A DNA stretch of 32,298 nt. Source: an uncultured Phycisphaerales bacterium. GTDB lineage: Bacteria > Planctomycetota > Phycisphaerae > WQYP01. Shown here piece by piece: positions 23,443 to 32,133 of this stretch (within the stretch, counting starts at the first letter, position 1; every line of letters starts with the position of its first letter). Location of the stretch: contig CAIMWO010000014.1 of the NCBI GenBank assembly GCA_903845195.1, positions 1-32,298 on the forward strand. The letters run 5' to 3'. Below the pieces are notes generated by a model that worked only from the letters and a program-made list of their open reading frames with translations, ran no database searches and had not been told where the DNA came from. The position numbers and the translations under genes were made by a program.

Positions 23443-25359
23443 ATGGAACCCCTTTCGAGCCGCAAGGCTCTCCTCGGTACGCTCTTGGCGTCCGCTGCAT
23501 CGTTGACCCTGCTTCTCAGTTGCGGCAATGGCGAAAAACTCCGCGAAGGCAAAGCCCCCGTCACGCAGCCCGACCGCAACGTCAGTAGCATTTATCCGGC
23601 GCTCCACGGCACCATCGGCGAATTTGCGCTCCTTGCGGACTCCCAACCCATGCCTGTGGAAGGTTACGGCATCGTGGCCGAACTGCCGGGCACCGGTTCT
23701 GGTGAGATGCGTCCGACGGTCCGCGAGTATCTGGACGATCAGCTTCGGCGGGCTGGCGCGGCTTCTTACACCAAGGGCACCGAGGGCATCAGTCCCGAAA
23801 GGATTCTGGCCAGCAAGCAAATTGCTGCGGTCGAAGTACGCGGGGAAATTCCGCCTTTGGCTCGCAAGGGAACACTGTTCGATCTTACGATCACGGCCTT
23901 GCCTGAATCAGAAACCACCTCGCTGCGTGATGGCCTGCTGTGGACCAGCGTTCTGCGGCGGATCGGCTTTGCGGCCGATACGGGTCTGGAAACCGATCCT
24001 ATTGCCGTGGGCAAGGGCCCGACGTTCTGCCTGCCGCCGGTTGAGACCATTATGAATCCTGCCGCGAAGGAGACCGGCAAACGCAGTCTGCGGTCGGCGC
24101 GCGTTACCGGCGGCGGCATCGTGACGGTCGACCGCGCCATCCGGCTGCAGCTTTACTCGCCTTCATATCGCCTCACGCTGGCCATCGATCGGGCCATCAA
24201 CAGCCGTTTTCCCGGCCGCGTGAAAGTTGCCGACGCGCTTGGCGATTCGCTGATCGCTTTGAAGATTCCGCCCGAATTTAATGATGCCCCCGGCTATTTC
24301 GTCGATCTTGTCACCCACATGTATCTTTCGCAGGAGACGCCGGGTTTCACGGAAAAGCGTGCGGCCGAACTTCTGCTGGCACTCAAAGATCCCAACGCCC
24401 CGCACCGGCAGATCAGTCTGGCGCTCCAGGGTTTGGGCCGTTCCATAGTGCCCGATTACCTGGAGCCGGCATACATTTCGAGCGATCCGGTCGTCCGCTT
24501 CTGGGCGGGCCGTGCGGGCGCTGCACTGGGCGATGTCGGCGGGCTCGTGGTCCTGCAGGAGTTCGGTCAGAACCGGACCAGCCCCCTGCGAGACGCGGCG
24601 CTCAAGGCCATCGTCGAAGTTTCGCGCAATGCCGATTCCATGCGTGCCGCGATCACCCTGGGCGACATGCTCAAATCGAATGATACTGCGGCGCGCATCG
24701 CCGCCTATGAAGGTCTTCGCGCGATCAATGCACGCACGATCATTCCCACCGTCGTCGGGCGAAAGTTCTATCTTGACCTTGTTCCCAGCGACAGCCCGCC
24801 GTTGATTTACGTCACCCAGACCGGCAGCCAGCGGATTGCGCTCATCGGGCGCACCATCAATCTGCCGTCGGGCACGCTTTATATCAGCGACGACAACGCG
24901 CTGACCGTCAACGTTGCGGTCGATGCGCCGGCGAGTTCAAAAGTCGATGGCCGCGCCACGATTACCGCCTCGGCCGTTGCTGCAACGCAACCATCGGACC
25001 GTGAAACCGTCGATCTTTATTGGCGTTCGCCGGGTGGAGAACGTACGGCCACGCTCAAGTGCACGCCGAACCTGGCGGCGGTGCTGGTACGCCTGGGCTA
25101 TTCGCCGGATCCCAAGTCGCCCAGTTTTGATCCCAAGCAACCCTTCATAGGCGTTTCATACCAGAGAGTCGTGGAAATGCTCGCACAGATGACTAAGGAA
25201 CAGGCGATCGACGCCGAATTCGTCCTTGAAAAGGCGCCGCCCAAACTCATAACGCCCACGGATATTGCAGAAGAATTCCGCCCGGAAAAATCCACGACCG
25301 CCACCCAACCCGCGGAAACCCAGCCGGCTACGATGCCCGCCACTCAACCGGAGAAGTAA
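23443..25359 (+). CDS. FlgI-like (flagellar P-ring) domain lipoprotein with HEAT-like repeats
   Basis: This 638-residue protein is a predicted lipoprotein: a basic N-terminus, a hydrophobic stretch and a lipobox ending at C27 (LLLSC). Residues about 65-300 resemble the flagellar P-ring protein FlgI: VEGYGIVAELPGTGSGEMRPTVREYL, RSARVTGGGIVTVDRAIRLQL and YRLTLAIDRAINSRF. Next comes a helical region (about 310-440) with HEAT-like units such as SSDPVVRFWAGRAGAALGD. The C-terminal part ends in a Thr/Pro/Gln-rich tail. No other flagellar gene is nearby. FlgI itself is a soluble P-ring subunit, so a lipidated version fused to HEAT repeats is probably a non-flagellar ring or scaffold. The ATG at 23443 is preceded by GGAG. 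Confidence 0.7.
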   Translation: MEPLSSRKALLGTLLASAASLTLLLSCGNGEKLREGKAPVTQPDRNVSSIYPALHGTIGEFALLADSQPMPVEGYGIVAELPGTGSGEMRPTVREYLDDQLRRAGAASYTKGTEGISPERILASKQIAAVEVRGEIPPLARKGTLFDLTITALPESETTSLRDGLLWTSVLRRIGFAADTGLETDPIAVGKGPTFCLPPVETIMNPAAKETGKRSLRSARVTGGGIVTVDRAIRLQLYSPSYRLTLAIDRAINSRFPGRVKVADALGDSLIALKIPPEFNDAPGYFVDLVTHMYLSQETPGFTEKRAAELLLALKDPNAPHRQISLALQGLGRSIVPDYLEPAYISSDPVVRFWAGRAGAALGDVGGLVVLQEFGQNRTSPLRDAALKAIVEVSRNADSMRAAITLGDMLKSNDTAARIAAYEGLRAINARTIIPTVVGRKFYLDLVPSDSPPLIYVTQTGSQRIALIGRTINLPSGTLYISDDNALTVNVAVDAPASSKVDGRATITASAVAATQPSDRETVDLYWRSPGGERTATLKCTPNLAAVLVRLGYSPDPKSPSFDPKQPFIGVSYQRVVEMLAQMTKEQAIDAEFVLEKAPPKLITPTDIAEEFRPEKSTTATQPAETQPATMPATQPEK

Positions 25360-25471
25360 CGGGCATAGTTTCAAGGGCAGGTTACTCGCCGTTCGGCGGG
25401 GGATTCGGCGGGGAGGTCGCGCAGGCGGACCGCTGCAGTGGCGTTCTGAATCCCTCGTGTCCCGAAGTCTA

Positions 25472-26761
25472 TCACTTCGCCTCATCCAGCGGCAATTCCA
25501 GCGTTATTTCCTTGTTGTCCCGCAGAACGCCCAAGTCCACGTTCCCGGTGCGCGTCGCAAGGTCCGGCAGAATCTGGAGCAGTTGGCCGATCGACCGGCG
25601 ATCCAGGGTCAGGATGAGGTCATCCTTGTGCAGTCCGGCACGTTCGGCTGCAGAATCTTTTAGCACGTCTGTCACAACAACTGCCGGGCGGTAGCGCAGC
25701 AGGCTGTTGGAAACCCGCAGCGGCGAGTCCAAGCCGACGACGTCATACTTGACGCCGAGTTGGCGTGGCGGAATATCCTTGCCGTTCTGCACGATCCAGT
25801 CGATATCGCGTTTGAGGATATCATAGGGCAGGGCATAGCGATCGAACCCGATGGCCGTCAATTGTCCGGTCGTGGTATAGAAATAGGCGGGTCCATGATC
25901 CTCGCCGCCGAGCACGGCGAAGCGTTCTTCCGGATTCTTGCGGTTGCCGCCATGTCCCGGCGTGACGATCCATCCTGCGCCGCCGTGTGATGCCGAAACG
26001 CACAACAGGAGTTCTCCCGATGCAGGCCGGCTGGAGGAAATGCCCAGCGCTGCTGCCAAAGCGGGATTGTCGAGTTTCAAGATGGCCAATCCGCGTGTTG
26101 GATGCGCGCCGACGTACTTGGCGGTCGTTTCATTGCCATCGGCGGTAATGACCTTGAACGTTTCCTTGGGGTTTTCCCGCAGCAGACCTGACAACACGAG
26201 AATGTGGCCATTGTTGTCGATGGCGGTTCCGAAGATTTCACCGCTGGTTGCGGCGCGGTAAGCGTCGAGCCGGGAGATCAGACTTTTGATTCTTGCCGAC
26301 TGTTCCTGATCGGCCGCGTTTTGTGCCTTGGCTTCGAGGAATTTCCGCAGAGGGCCCTGGCCACGCTGCGGCGCTGGCGCCGTGGAGGTGGTCGCATTGG
26401 CATCACGTTCGGCGGCGAACGGCCGCACGCGGCGTGGCTCGCGATCCGCCGGCTTGTCGGTCTTTGCGTCGCGTTTGGGCCCGGGCCCTTCCTGCTGCCG
26501 CTTTCTCCACTCGTCAAATTCCCGCTGCATCTGCTCAGGCATCGTGGCCAGAGGAGAATGCTCCACCCGCACCCGCACCATCGAGGCCGATACCTTCTGG
26601 TACAGTGCCTCGGACTCTTGCGAAAACTGGTTCAGGATATTCGTCGTGGCTGCCGGCGGCATCGCCACCGGCGCCGGCGTATCGGCGCGCAGGTATAACC
26701 ACCCTGCGGAGCCCGCGATGCTGAGCGTGAGCGCTGTTACGATAGTTTGTGTCCGTGTCAC
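25472..26761 (-). CDS. HtrA-like pseudoprotease with PDZ domain
   Basis: A 429-residue protein with an N-terminal membrane anchor or signal (about residues 7-25), a charged disordered region (about 80-150), a trypsin-like beta-barrel region (about 175-325) and a PDZ domain (about 335-425). HtrA landmarks are present without catalytic residues. IFGTAIDNNGHILV leads to LSGLL where HtrA has the catalytic His. HPTRGLAILKL has Gly224 at the catalytic Asp position. HGPAYFYTTTGQLTAIGF stands where GNSGGPL would carry the Ser. It is therefore probably inactive, serving as a sensor or chaperone-like partner. The GTG start is supported by AGGGAG six bases upstream. It is third in an operon with the anti-sigma and sigma genes. 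Confidence 0.75.
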   Translation of the reverse strand: MTRTQTIVTALTLSIAGSAGWLYLRADTPAPVAMPPAATTNILNQFSQESEALYQKVSASMVRVRVEHSPLATMPEQMQREFDEWRKRQQEGPGPKRDAKTDKPADREPRRVRPFAAERDANATTSTAPAPQRGQGPLRKFLEAKAQNAADQEQSARIKSLISRLDAYRAATSGEIFGTAIDNNGHILVLSGLLRENPKETFKVITADGNETTAKYVGAHPTRGLAILKLDNPALAAALGISSSRPASGELLLCVSASHGGAGWIVTPGHGGNRKNPEERFAVLGGEDHGPAYFYTTTGQLTAIGFDRYALPYDILKRDIDWIVQNGKDIPPRQLGVKYDVVGLDSPLRVSNSLLRYRPAVVVTDVLKDSAAERAGLHKDDLILTLDRRSIGQLLQILPDLATRTGNVDLGVLRDNKEITLELPLDEAK

Positions 26762-26803
26762 GTAATGCTCCCTGTCGCCAGAACTTCGTCCGCGACCTGC
26801 AAA

Positions 26804-27328
26804 CTAGAACACACCGGGACCGTCGAGGCTGGCCACGGCCTGCCCCGCAGTCGACGTGTGCAATTGATCGATAAAACTTTGGGCTTCCAGCACATCGGCA
26901 AATTTCTTCGTCTGCTGCTCGCCGGCGCTGTCCTTGTAAACCACGGTATAGACTGTGGGGGCGGGTTCCGGCACCATGACGACGGTGGTCGGCGTGCTTC
27001 GCTGTCCGGCGATAAACGCCTCGGCGATGAGCGCCAGCACGGCTGCGGTTGCGGTCAGACGACGTACCCACGTCCATGGCCCGATTCGGCCAGCGATGGG
27101 CGGCGTTTGGGCATACAGCAATTCCATGACGCGCGCCGCGGCCGCAGTGGCTTCGTTCGAAGCGGGCAGGTACGTCGCCATGGCTGCACCGCGCAGCGCC
27201 CGTTCCTGCTTGATCCGCTCCAGCAGCGCTGCTGTCTGCGCATTGTCGCGGATCGCTGCTTCCACTTGTGCGGCCTGTGCGGGGCTGAGCGCACCATCCA
27301 GATATTCATCCAACAACTGGCGTGTCAT
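26804..27328 (-). CDS. Anti-sigma factor-like protein without zinc ligands
   Basis: This 174-residue protein has a cytoplasmic N-terminal helical domain of the zf-HC2/ASD type (LLDEYLDGALSPAQAAQVEAAIRDN), one membrane helix (about residues 86-107) and a periplasmic tail. Typical zinc anti-sigma domains have His-x3-Cys-x2-Cys; here the positions after DN are QTAALLERI, without these residues. It probably holds the upstream-encoded sigma factor inactive. The frame extends to a TTG (27340), which would add MRCD, including a Cys at the usual first-ligand position and overlapping the sigma stop. I favour the ATG because GAGG lies six bases before it. Confidence 0.75.
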   Translation of the reverse strand: MTRQLLDEYLDGALSPAQAAQVEAAIRDNAQTAALLERIKQERALRGAAMATYLPASNEATAAAARVMELLYAQTPPIAGRIGPWTWVRRLTATAAVLALIAEAFIAGQRSTPTTVVMVPEPAPTVYTVVYKDSAGEQQTKKFADVLEAQSFIDQLHTSTAGQAVASLDGPGVF

Positions 27329-27336
27329 ATCACACC

Positions 27337-27945
27337 TCAATCCTTACTTTTTCTGGGAGCGTGCTCCGGGGAGGGGGATTGCACGCTCGCCGATATACTC
27401 TTTTCAGCGCGGGCTTTCCGGTCGTCTTCCGCGAGCTGCCCCAGCAACTTCGCACGCGCCCGGTGCAGCCATGTCTTTACCTGGGCCTCGCTGGCGCCCA
27501 GGAGTTCGGCGATATCCTTGTACGCCATGCCCTGTTGTTCGCGAAGCACCAATGTTTCTCGCCATGCTTCCGGGAGCGCCTCGATCCGCGCCCGCATGAT
27601 CCGTGTCGTCTCCTCGTTGACTATCCGCTCCGATGGGTCCTGATCCGAGCCCAGCGAATCGGCCAGCGCCTCATCAGCTTCCAGCGACTGGCCCAGCTTC
27701 CTCCGCCGGCAACTGATGACGTTTCGCGCGACGGACTTGGCCATCAGGCTCCAGCCGCCGTCAGACCAGTCGTAGGTGTGCCGCTGCCGGAACAGCCGCA
27801 TCAACGAATCCTGGACCAGATCCTCGGGGCTTTTAGCGTCCCGGGTCGGCGCGCCGAGCATCGCGCGAGCCAAGCCTAGCAGCCGGCCCATGTTCGCGTT
27901 TACCGCGGCTTCAAACAGCCTGTCTGCCGACTCCTGGCCAGCCAT
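27337..27945 (-). CDS. ECF (extracytoplasmic function) sigma factor
   Basis: A 202-residue sigma-70 family protein. Region 2 (about residues 12-85) contains SPEDLVQDSLMRLFRQR and the -10 recognition helix. Region 4 (about 118-172) contains LPEAWRETLVLREQQGMAYKDIAELLGASEAQVKTWLHRARAKL. The C-terminal extension is short and charged. It sits upstream of an anti-sigma gene and an HtrA-like gene, an order like that of sigma-E/RseA/protease stress modules, so an envelope signal is the likely input. The ATG at 27945 has AAGGAA about six bases upstream; a GTG at 27951 touches that motif and is less likely. Confidence 0.92.
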   Translation of the reverse strand: MAGQESADRLFEAAVNANMGRLLGLARAMLGAPTRDAKSPEDLVQDSLMRLFRQRHTYDWSDGGWSLMAKSVARNVISCRRRKLGQSLEADEALADSLGSDQDPSERIVNEETTRIMRARIEALPEAWRETLVLREQQGMAYKDIAELLGASEAQVKTWLHRARAKLLGQLAEDDRKARAEKSISASVQSPSPEHAPRKSKD

Positions 27946-27972
27946 CCGCACTTCCTTCGGCCACCTAACGGG

Positions 27973-28000
27973 TCAAACGCATTTCTCGGCCCAAAGTTAC
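27973..28000 (-). promoter_or_regulatory. Putative ECF-type autoregulated promoter
   Basis: On the minus strand GTAACTT (27994-28000) and GTTTGA (27973-27978) are separated by 15 bp, about 28 bases before the sigma start codon. AAC in the -35 and the spacing fit ECF promoters of the GGAACTT/GTCTGA type. Sigma factors of this class usually transcribe their own operon. No other copy was found in the window, so this rests on resemblance alone. Confidence 0.4.
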
Positions 28001-28014
28001 ACTACCTCCACACC

Positions 28015-28044
28015 GGTGAATTCTCCAGCAGGGACCGATATAAT
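28015..28044 (+). promoter_or_regulatory. Possible promoter of the nucleoside hydrolase gene
   Basis: A perfect -10 hexamer TATAAT (28039-28044) lies 50 bases before the ATG. The -35 region (near 28015-28020, GGTGAA) is weak. Confidence 0.4.
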
Positions 28045-28094
28045 TTCGCTTTAGTGCCAATTCTTGAATTCCTCTCTGCCTTGATGGAGTTGCG

Positions 28095-28997
28095 ATGCCT
28101 ATTCCGATCCTTCTTGATACTGACATCGGCGATGACATTGATGATGCGCTGGCCCTGGGGCTCATCTGCCGCTGCCCGGAATTCGAGCTTTGCGGGGTCA
28201 CGACCGTCTTCGGGAATGTTCAGGCCCGCGCCCGCCAGGCACGGACTGTTCTGGCAGTTGCTGGTGAGAAGTACCGTGCTATTCCCGTCGCGGCCGGATG
28301 CTCTGCCACACTCGCGTCTCGCAAACTGCAGCAGCCGCAAGCGAATGCGGATTACCTTCCCAACCAGGACTCCACCTGCCTGTCGGAACGAGATCTTCAT
28401 CCGCTCGATCCGCGGCATGGCGTTGATTTCATGATCGAAACGCTACTTGCCGGGGACGTCATCCCCATTACCATCGGCGCGATGACCAATCTTGCGATGG
28501 CCATCACCAAGGAGCCACGGTTGTTGAAGAGGATCCCCAAAGTGATTTCCATGGCCGCGGAGTTCAACCGTCTCATGCCCGAGTGGAATATTCTCTGTGA
28601 TCCCGAAGCGGCGCACATTGTGTTTTCGAGCGGGCTGCCGATGGACGTCATTACCTGGGACATCGGCCGTACTGTTCGCTTCGCCGAAGCCGACGTGCAA
28701 CGTCTCAATGTTTCCGCCAATCCACTCGCTCATCGCCTCCATTCCGCTATCACCGCCTGGCGCACTTTCCATAGGAATCCCACCATGGCCCCCAGCCTTT
28801 ACGATCCCATGACGGTCGCCACGCTGATTGATCCCACGCTGGTCACTTGGAAAACCGGTACAGTGTCCGTTGAACTGGCGGGTCAGCAAACCTATGGGTT
28901 CACGCTATTGAAGGAAGGTGGCGGCCCGCATCGCGTTGCATTCGATGCCGACCGCGAACGCAGCATCGATTTCTACTTGCGCCGCATACTCGCTTAA
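28095..28997 (+). CDS. Nucleoside hydrolase (inosine-uridine preferring family)
   Basis: This 300-residue protein hydrolyses the N-glycosidic bond of nucleosides, releasing base and ribose for salvage. The calcium-binding aspartate cluster is at the N-terminus: DTDIGDDIDDALA (residues 8-20). The conserved GAMTNLAMAI and the EWNILCDPEAAHIV region (about 169-182) provide further substrate-contacting residues. The base specificity cannot be told. GGAG lies six bases before the ATG. It stands alone between the divergent sigma operon and the convergent polA. Confidence 0.93.
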   Translation: MPIPILLDTDIGDDIDDALALGLICRCPEFELCGVTTVFGNVQARARQARTVLAVAGEKYRAIPVAAGCSATLASRKLQQPQANADYLPNQDSTCLSERDLHPLDPRHGVDFMIETLLAGDVIPITIGAMTNLAMAITKEPRLLKRIPKVISMAAEFNRLMPEWNILCDPEAAHIVFSSGLPMDVITWDIGRTVRFAEADVQRLNVSANPLAHRLHSAITAWRTFHRNPTMAPSLYDPMTVATLIDPTLVTWKTGTVSVELAGQQTYGFTLLKEGGGPHRVAFDADRERSIDFYLRRILA

Positions 28998-29020
28998 GTT
29001 CGCATTGAGTTATCCGAAGT

Positions 29021-29059
29021 GTTTTGTCTTGGTGCCTTGGCGTTTTGGCGGTGAAAAAG
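29021..29059. repeat. CTTGGCG-type short tandem repeat, dispersed family
   Basis: Between the convergent nucleoside hydrolase and polA stops, three imperfect units around CTTGGTG, CTTGGCG and TTTGGCG are followed by GTGAAAAAG. The minus-strand reading, ACCGCCAAAACGCCAAGG, resembles repeats scattered between genes in many bacteria. No terminator hairpin is visible in the gap. Confidence 0.5.
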
Positions 29060-29080
29060 ATGCCACCAGATTGCAAGGCT

Positions 29081-32053
29081 CTATTCCGCATCGAGCCAGT
29101 TCGCGCCCACACCGAGATCCACCTTCAGGGGCACTTTCAAGGCCATCGCTCCCTCCATCTCTCGCCGCACAAATGCGCTCACTTCCTCCGCCTCGTCCGC
29201 CAGGCACTCAAAGACCAGCTCATCATGAATCTGCATGATCAGCTTTGCTGATTGATATCTGATGTTTTCTGTTTTTTGCTTCCGGCAGATGTTGACCATG
29301 GCGAGTTTGATCAGGTCGGCGGCGGAGCCTTGGATCACCGAATTGAGTGCTGCACGCGCCCCGAACTGCCGCCGGGCCTGGATCGGCGAATTGATATCGG
29401 GGATCATTCGCCTCCGTCCCAGAATCGTTTCGACCCATCCATGAATGGCTGCCTGTTGCACGCATTCATGGGTGAACTGCTCGATCGCCGGGAATCGCCG
29501 CTTGTATGCGGTGATGTAGGCGCTGGCCTGTTCCTGCGGAATCTTCAGCACCTCCGCCAGGCCGAACGCGGTTTGGCCGTAGATGATTCCGAAATTTACC
29601 GTCTTGGCGACGGCTCGCATCTCCGGCGTGACTTCATTTTCAATCACATGATTCAACTCGGCCGCCACGAGACGATGTACATCGCGGTTCTTCTCAAACG
29701 CTTCGATCAGGGCCTTTTCGCCGCAGTAATGCGCCAGCATCCGCAGTTCGATCTGCGAGTAATCCGCCACGATCAGCACATGCCCCGGCGACGCGATGAA
29801 CGCTTTGCGAATTTCACGCCCGATCTCCGTCTTCACTGGGATGTTCTGCAGATTCGGGTCGCTGCTCGAGAGCCGCCCCGTCTCGGCGACGGTCTGATTG
29901 AAATGGGCATGCACCCGGCCGGTTATCTTATTGGGCAGCTTCGCGAGCGTGTCCAGATAGGTTCCCTTGAGCTTTGTCAATTGCCGATATTCGACGATCA
30001 GGGCCGGCACCGCATGCTTATCCGCCAGTTTTTCCAGCACGCTGATATCCGTGCTCGGGCCGGTCTTGGTCTTCTTGATCACCGGCAACTTCAAGTGCTC
30101 GAAAAGCACCTTGGCCAATTGCTTCGGCGAGTCGTGATTGAAATCCACACCCGCCGCCTCGCGGATTTTCACTGCGAGAACTTCCAGCTTTTTCCCGATT
30201 TCCTCCGATAGCCGTCCCAGCAACGCGACATCCACCAGAACGCCTTCGTATTCCATATCCGCCAGCACCTGCACCAGCGGCATTTCCAGTTCGTAGAAGA
30301 GCTTTCCAAACCCGCACTTGTCGATCCGGGGCCGCATCAGATTTGCCAGGCGCAAAGTTACATCCGCATCTTCCGCTGCATAGCGACACGCGCGGTCCAA
30401 TGGCACATCTGCAAAGCTTACCTGCTTTTTGCCGGTGCCGATCACATCGGTGATCGGTATCGGCTTGAGTCCCAGCAGGTCCGCCGCCAAGCCATCCATG
30501 CCGTGGCTCATGCGTGTGGAGTCGAGGACGTAGCTGGCCACCATGGTGTCGAACGCCATCCCCTTGAGCACGATGCCCGCCTTGCGCAGTGAGTTCATGT
30601 CATACTTTAGATTTTGCCCTACTTTCTTGAACTGCTCATTTTCCAGCAGCGGGCCCAGTTTCTCTTTCACCGTGCTGATGCCTAACACCGCGTCGCCCGT
30701 TCCCTTCACCGCCACATAAAACGAGTGCCCTTCCCGTGCGGAGAGCGAGATGCCGCATAGATTCGATGCCATCGATCCCAGCGCGTCCGTCTCCGTATCC
30801 ACGGCCAGCCACGCGCCATCGCGTTGCAGTTCCCCCTCTAACTCCTTCACCATCGCTTCCAGTTTTTCCACCGTGTTGATCAGTACAAAATCCCCCTCCA
30901 CCTCCCGTAGCGCGCCCACCGAACCCGTCAATCCTCCCTGCAAGCTTCCTGACTCCGACAGGGGGGCTGTATTGCTCTGATCTTCTGATGTCACGCTCCC
31001 GAGCGTTCCCGCTTCCGTCTCGGCCCCAAAGGAAAACAATCCTCCGGGAATCTCGTCCGCAGGTTTTCGTGAAGCCGGTGCCGCTGTTCTTCCTTGAATC
31101 TTCGGCTCGTCTGGGGCAGTGGCCACTGGACCCAGGTCGGGGGCGTCAGCACTTCCGCGATAGGACTTTACCACCCCCTCCAGCTGCCCCATCATCCTTG
31201 AGAAGCCGAGTTCCTGAAAAACGCCGGCCAGCCGCGGTAGCAACTCCGGACGCACCCGTGCCTTCTCCCAATCAATGCCTCCATCGGTCGCACTGGCATT
31301 GACTCCCAGCGGCACATCAAACTGCAGCTCCACCAGCTTCCGCGAGTTTTCCAGCACGGGCAGATTGGCCCGCAGCGTCTCGCCCGCTTTGCCCTTCACC
31401 TCGGCCGAGCGCCGCACCAGTTCATCCAGCGAGCCAAACTCCGCGATCCATTTCGCGGCCGTCTTGGGACCCACGCCCGGCACGCCCGGAATATTGTCCA
31501 CCGCATCGCCTGTCAGCGCCAGCACATCCCGCGCCTGTCCCGGCGTGTATCCCTTTTTGGCCAGCAGTGCCGCGGGATCGATTTCTTCATTCGTCTGGAT
31601 GTCATACATCACTGTCTGCTCATCGATGAGCTGATCCAGATCTTTGTCCTTCGTGCACATGTAGATCTTGCACTGATCGCCTTCCGACGCGCGCACTTTT
31701 TTTACCAGCGTCGCCATTACGTCGTCGGCTTCGTAGCCTTCCGCGCGGTAGATCGGAATCCCCGCCATCTCCACGATCTGGCTGATCCGCTCGATCTGCT
31801 GGGGCATATCCTCCGGCATAGGTTTGCGATGCACCTTGTATGCCGCATCGAGCGTTTCTCGTCCGCTCGTGCCTGCATCCATCGCCAGCACTACGTGAGT
31901 GGGCTTTCGCATCTGGAACAGCTTCAGCAGCATGCCGGCGAATCCAAACGTGGCATTCGTCGGCTCGCCGGTCGGCGAGCGCAGTCCCATCACGGCGTAA
32001 TAGGCCCGGTAGATCTGTGCATGCCCGTCTATGATGTAAAGTGTCTTTCCCAT
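29081..32053 (-). CDS. polA: DNA polymerase I
   Basis: A 990-residue, three-domain DNA polymerase I for repair and Okazaki fragment processing. The 5' nuclease domain (about residues 1-290) has YIIDGHAQIYRAYYA and EGYEADDVMATL. The 3'-5' exonuclease domain (about 385-580) keeps DTE, NLKYDMNSL and YAAEDAD, so proofreading is probably active. The polymerase domain (about 600-990) has motif A DYSQIELR (from D764), motif B RAVAKTVNFGIIYG (from R813) and motif C HDE (943-945). An unusually long, poorly conserved linker (about 295-385) and an extra loop (about 924-937) encoded by repeat-like DNA account for its length. MGKTLYIIDG is a normal start. Confidence 0.97.
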   Translation of the reverse strand: MGKTLYIIDGHAQIYRAYYAVMGLRSPTGEPTNATFGFAGMLLKLFQMRKPTHVVLAMDAGTSGRETLDAAYKVHRKPMPEDMPQQIERISQIVEMAGIPIYRAEGYEADDVMATLVKKVRASEGDQCKIYMCTKDKDLDQLIDEQTVMYDIQTNEEIDPAALLAKKGYTPGQARDVLALTGDAVDNIPGVPGVGPKTAAKWIAEFGSLDELVRRSAEVKGKAGETLRANLPVLENSRKLVELQFDVPLGVNASATDGGIDWEKARVRPELLPRLAGVFQELGFSRMMGQLEGVVKSYRGSADAPDLGPVATAPDEPKIQGRTAAPASRKPADEIPGGLFSFGAETEAGTLGSVTSEDQSNTAPLSESGSLQGGLTGSVGALREVEGDFVLINTVEKLEAMVKELEGELQRDGAWLAVDTETDALGSMASNLCGISLSAREGHSFYVAVKGTGDAVLGISTVKEKLGPLLENEQFKKVGQNLKYDMNSLRKAGIVLKGMAFDTMVASYVLDSTRMSHGMDGLAADLLGLKPIPITDVIGTGKKQVSFADVPLDRACRYAAEDADVTLRLANLMRPRIDKCGFGKLFYELEMPLVQVLADMEYEGVLVDVALLGRLSEEIGKKLEVLAVKIREAAGVDFNHDSPKQLAKVLFEHLKLPVIKKTKTGPSTDISVLEKLADKHAVPALIVEYRQLTKLKGTYLDTLAKLPNKITGRVHAHFNQTVAETGRLSSSDPNLQNIPVKTEIGREIRKAFIASPGHVLIVADYSQIELRMLAHYCGEKALIEAFEKNRDVHRLVAAELNHVIENEVTPEMRAVAKTVNFGIIYGQTAFGLAEVLKIPQEQASAYITAYKRRFPAIEQFTHECVQQAAIHGWVETILGRRRMIPDINSPIQARRQFGARAALNSVIQGSAADLIKLAMVNICRKQKTENIRYQSAKLIMQIHDELVFECLADEAEEVSAFVRREMEGAMALKVPLKVDLGVGANWLDAE
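29250..29283. repeat. AT-rich repeat-like insert in polA
   Basis: On the polA strand this A-rich stretch encodes KQKTENIRYQSA just before motif C. Both the peptide pattern and the composition look like short dispersed AT-rich repeats of the KSEIRYQ type rather than native sequence. It keeps the frame. Confidence 0.45.
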
Positions 32054-32133
32054 TGCCCAATCGTCCCCCGGTCGAGGGCACTCGTCAACCGGAATTCATC
32101 GCGTTTGCTGCGCCGCCGGGTTGCGAAATGAGA

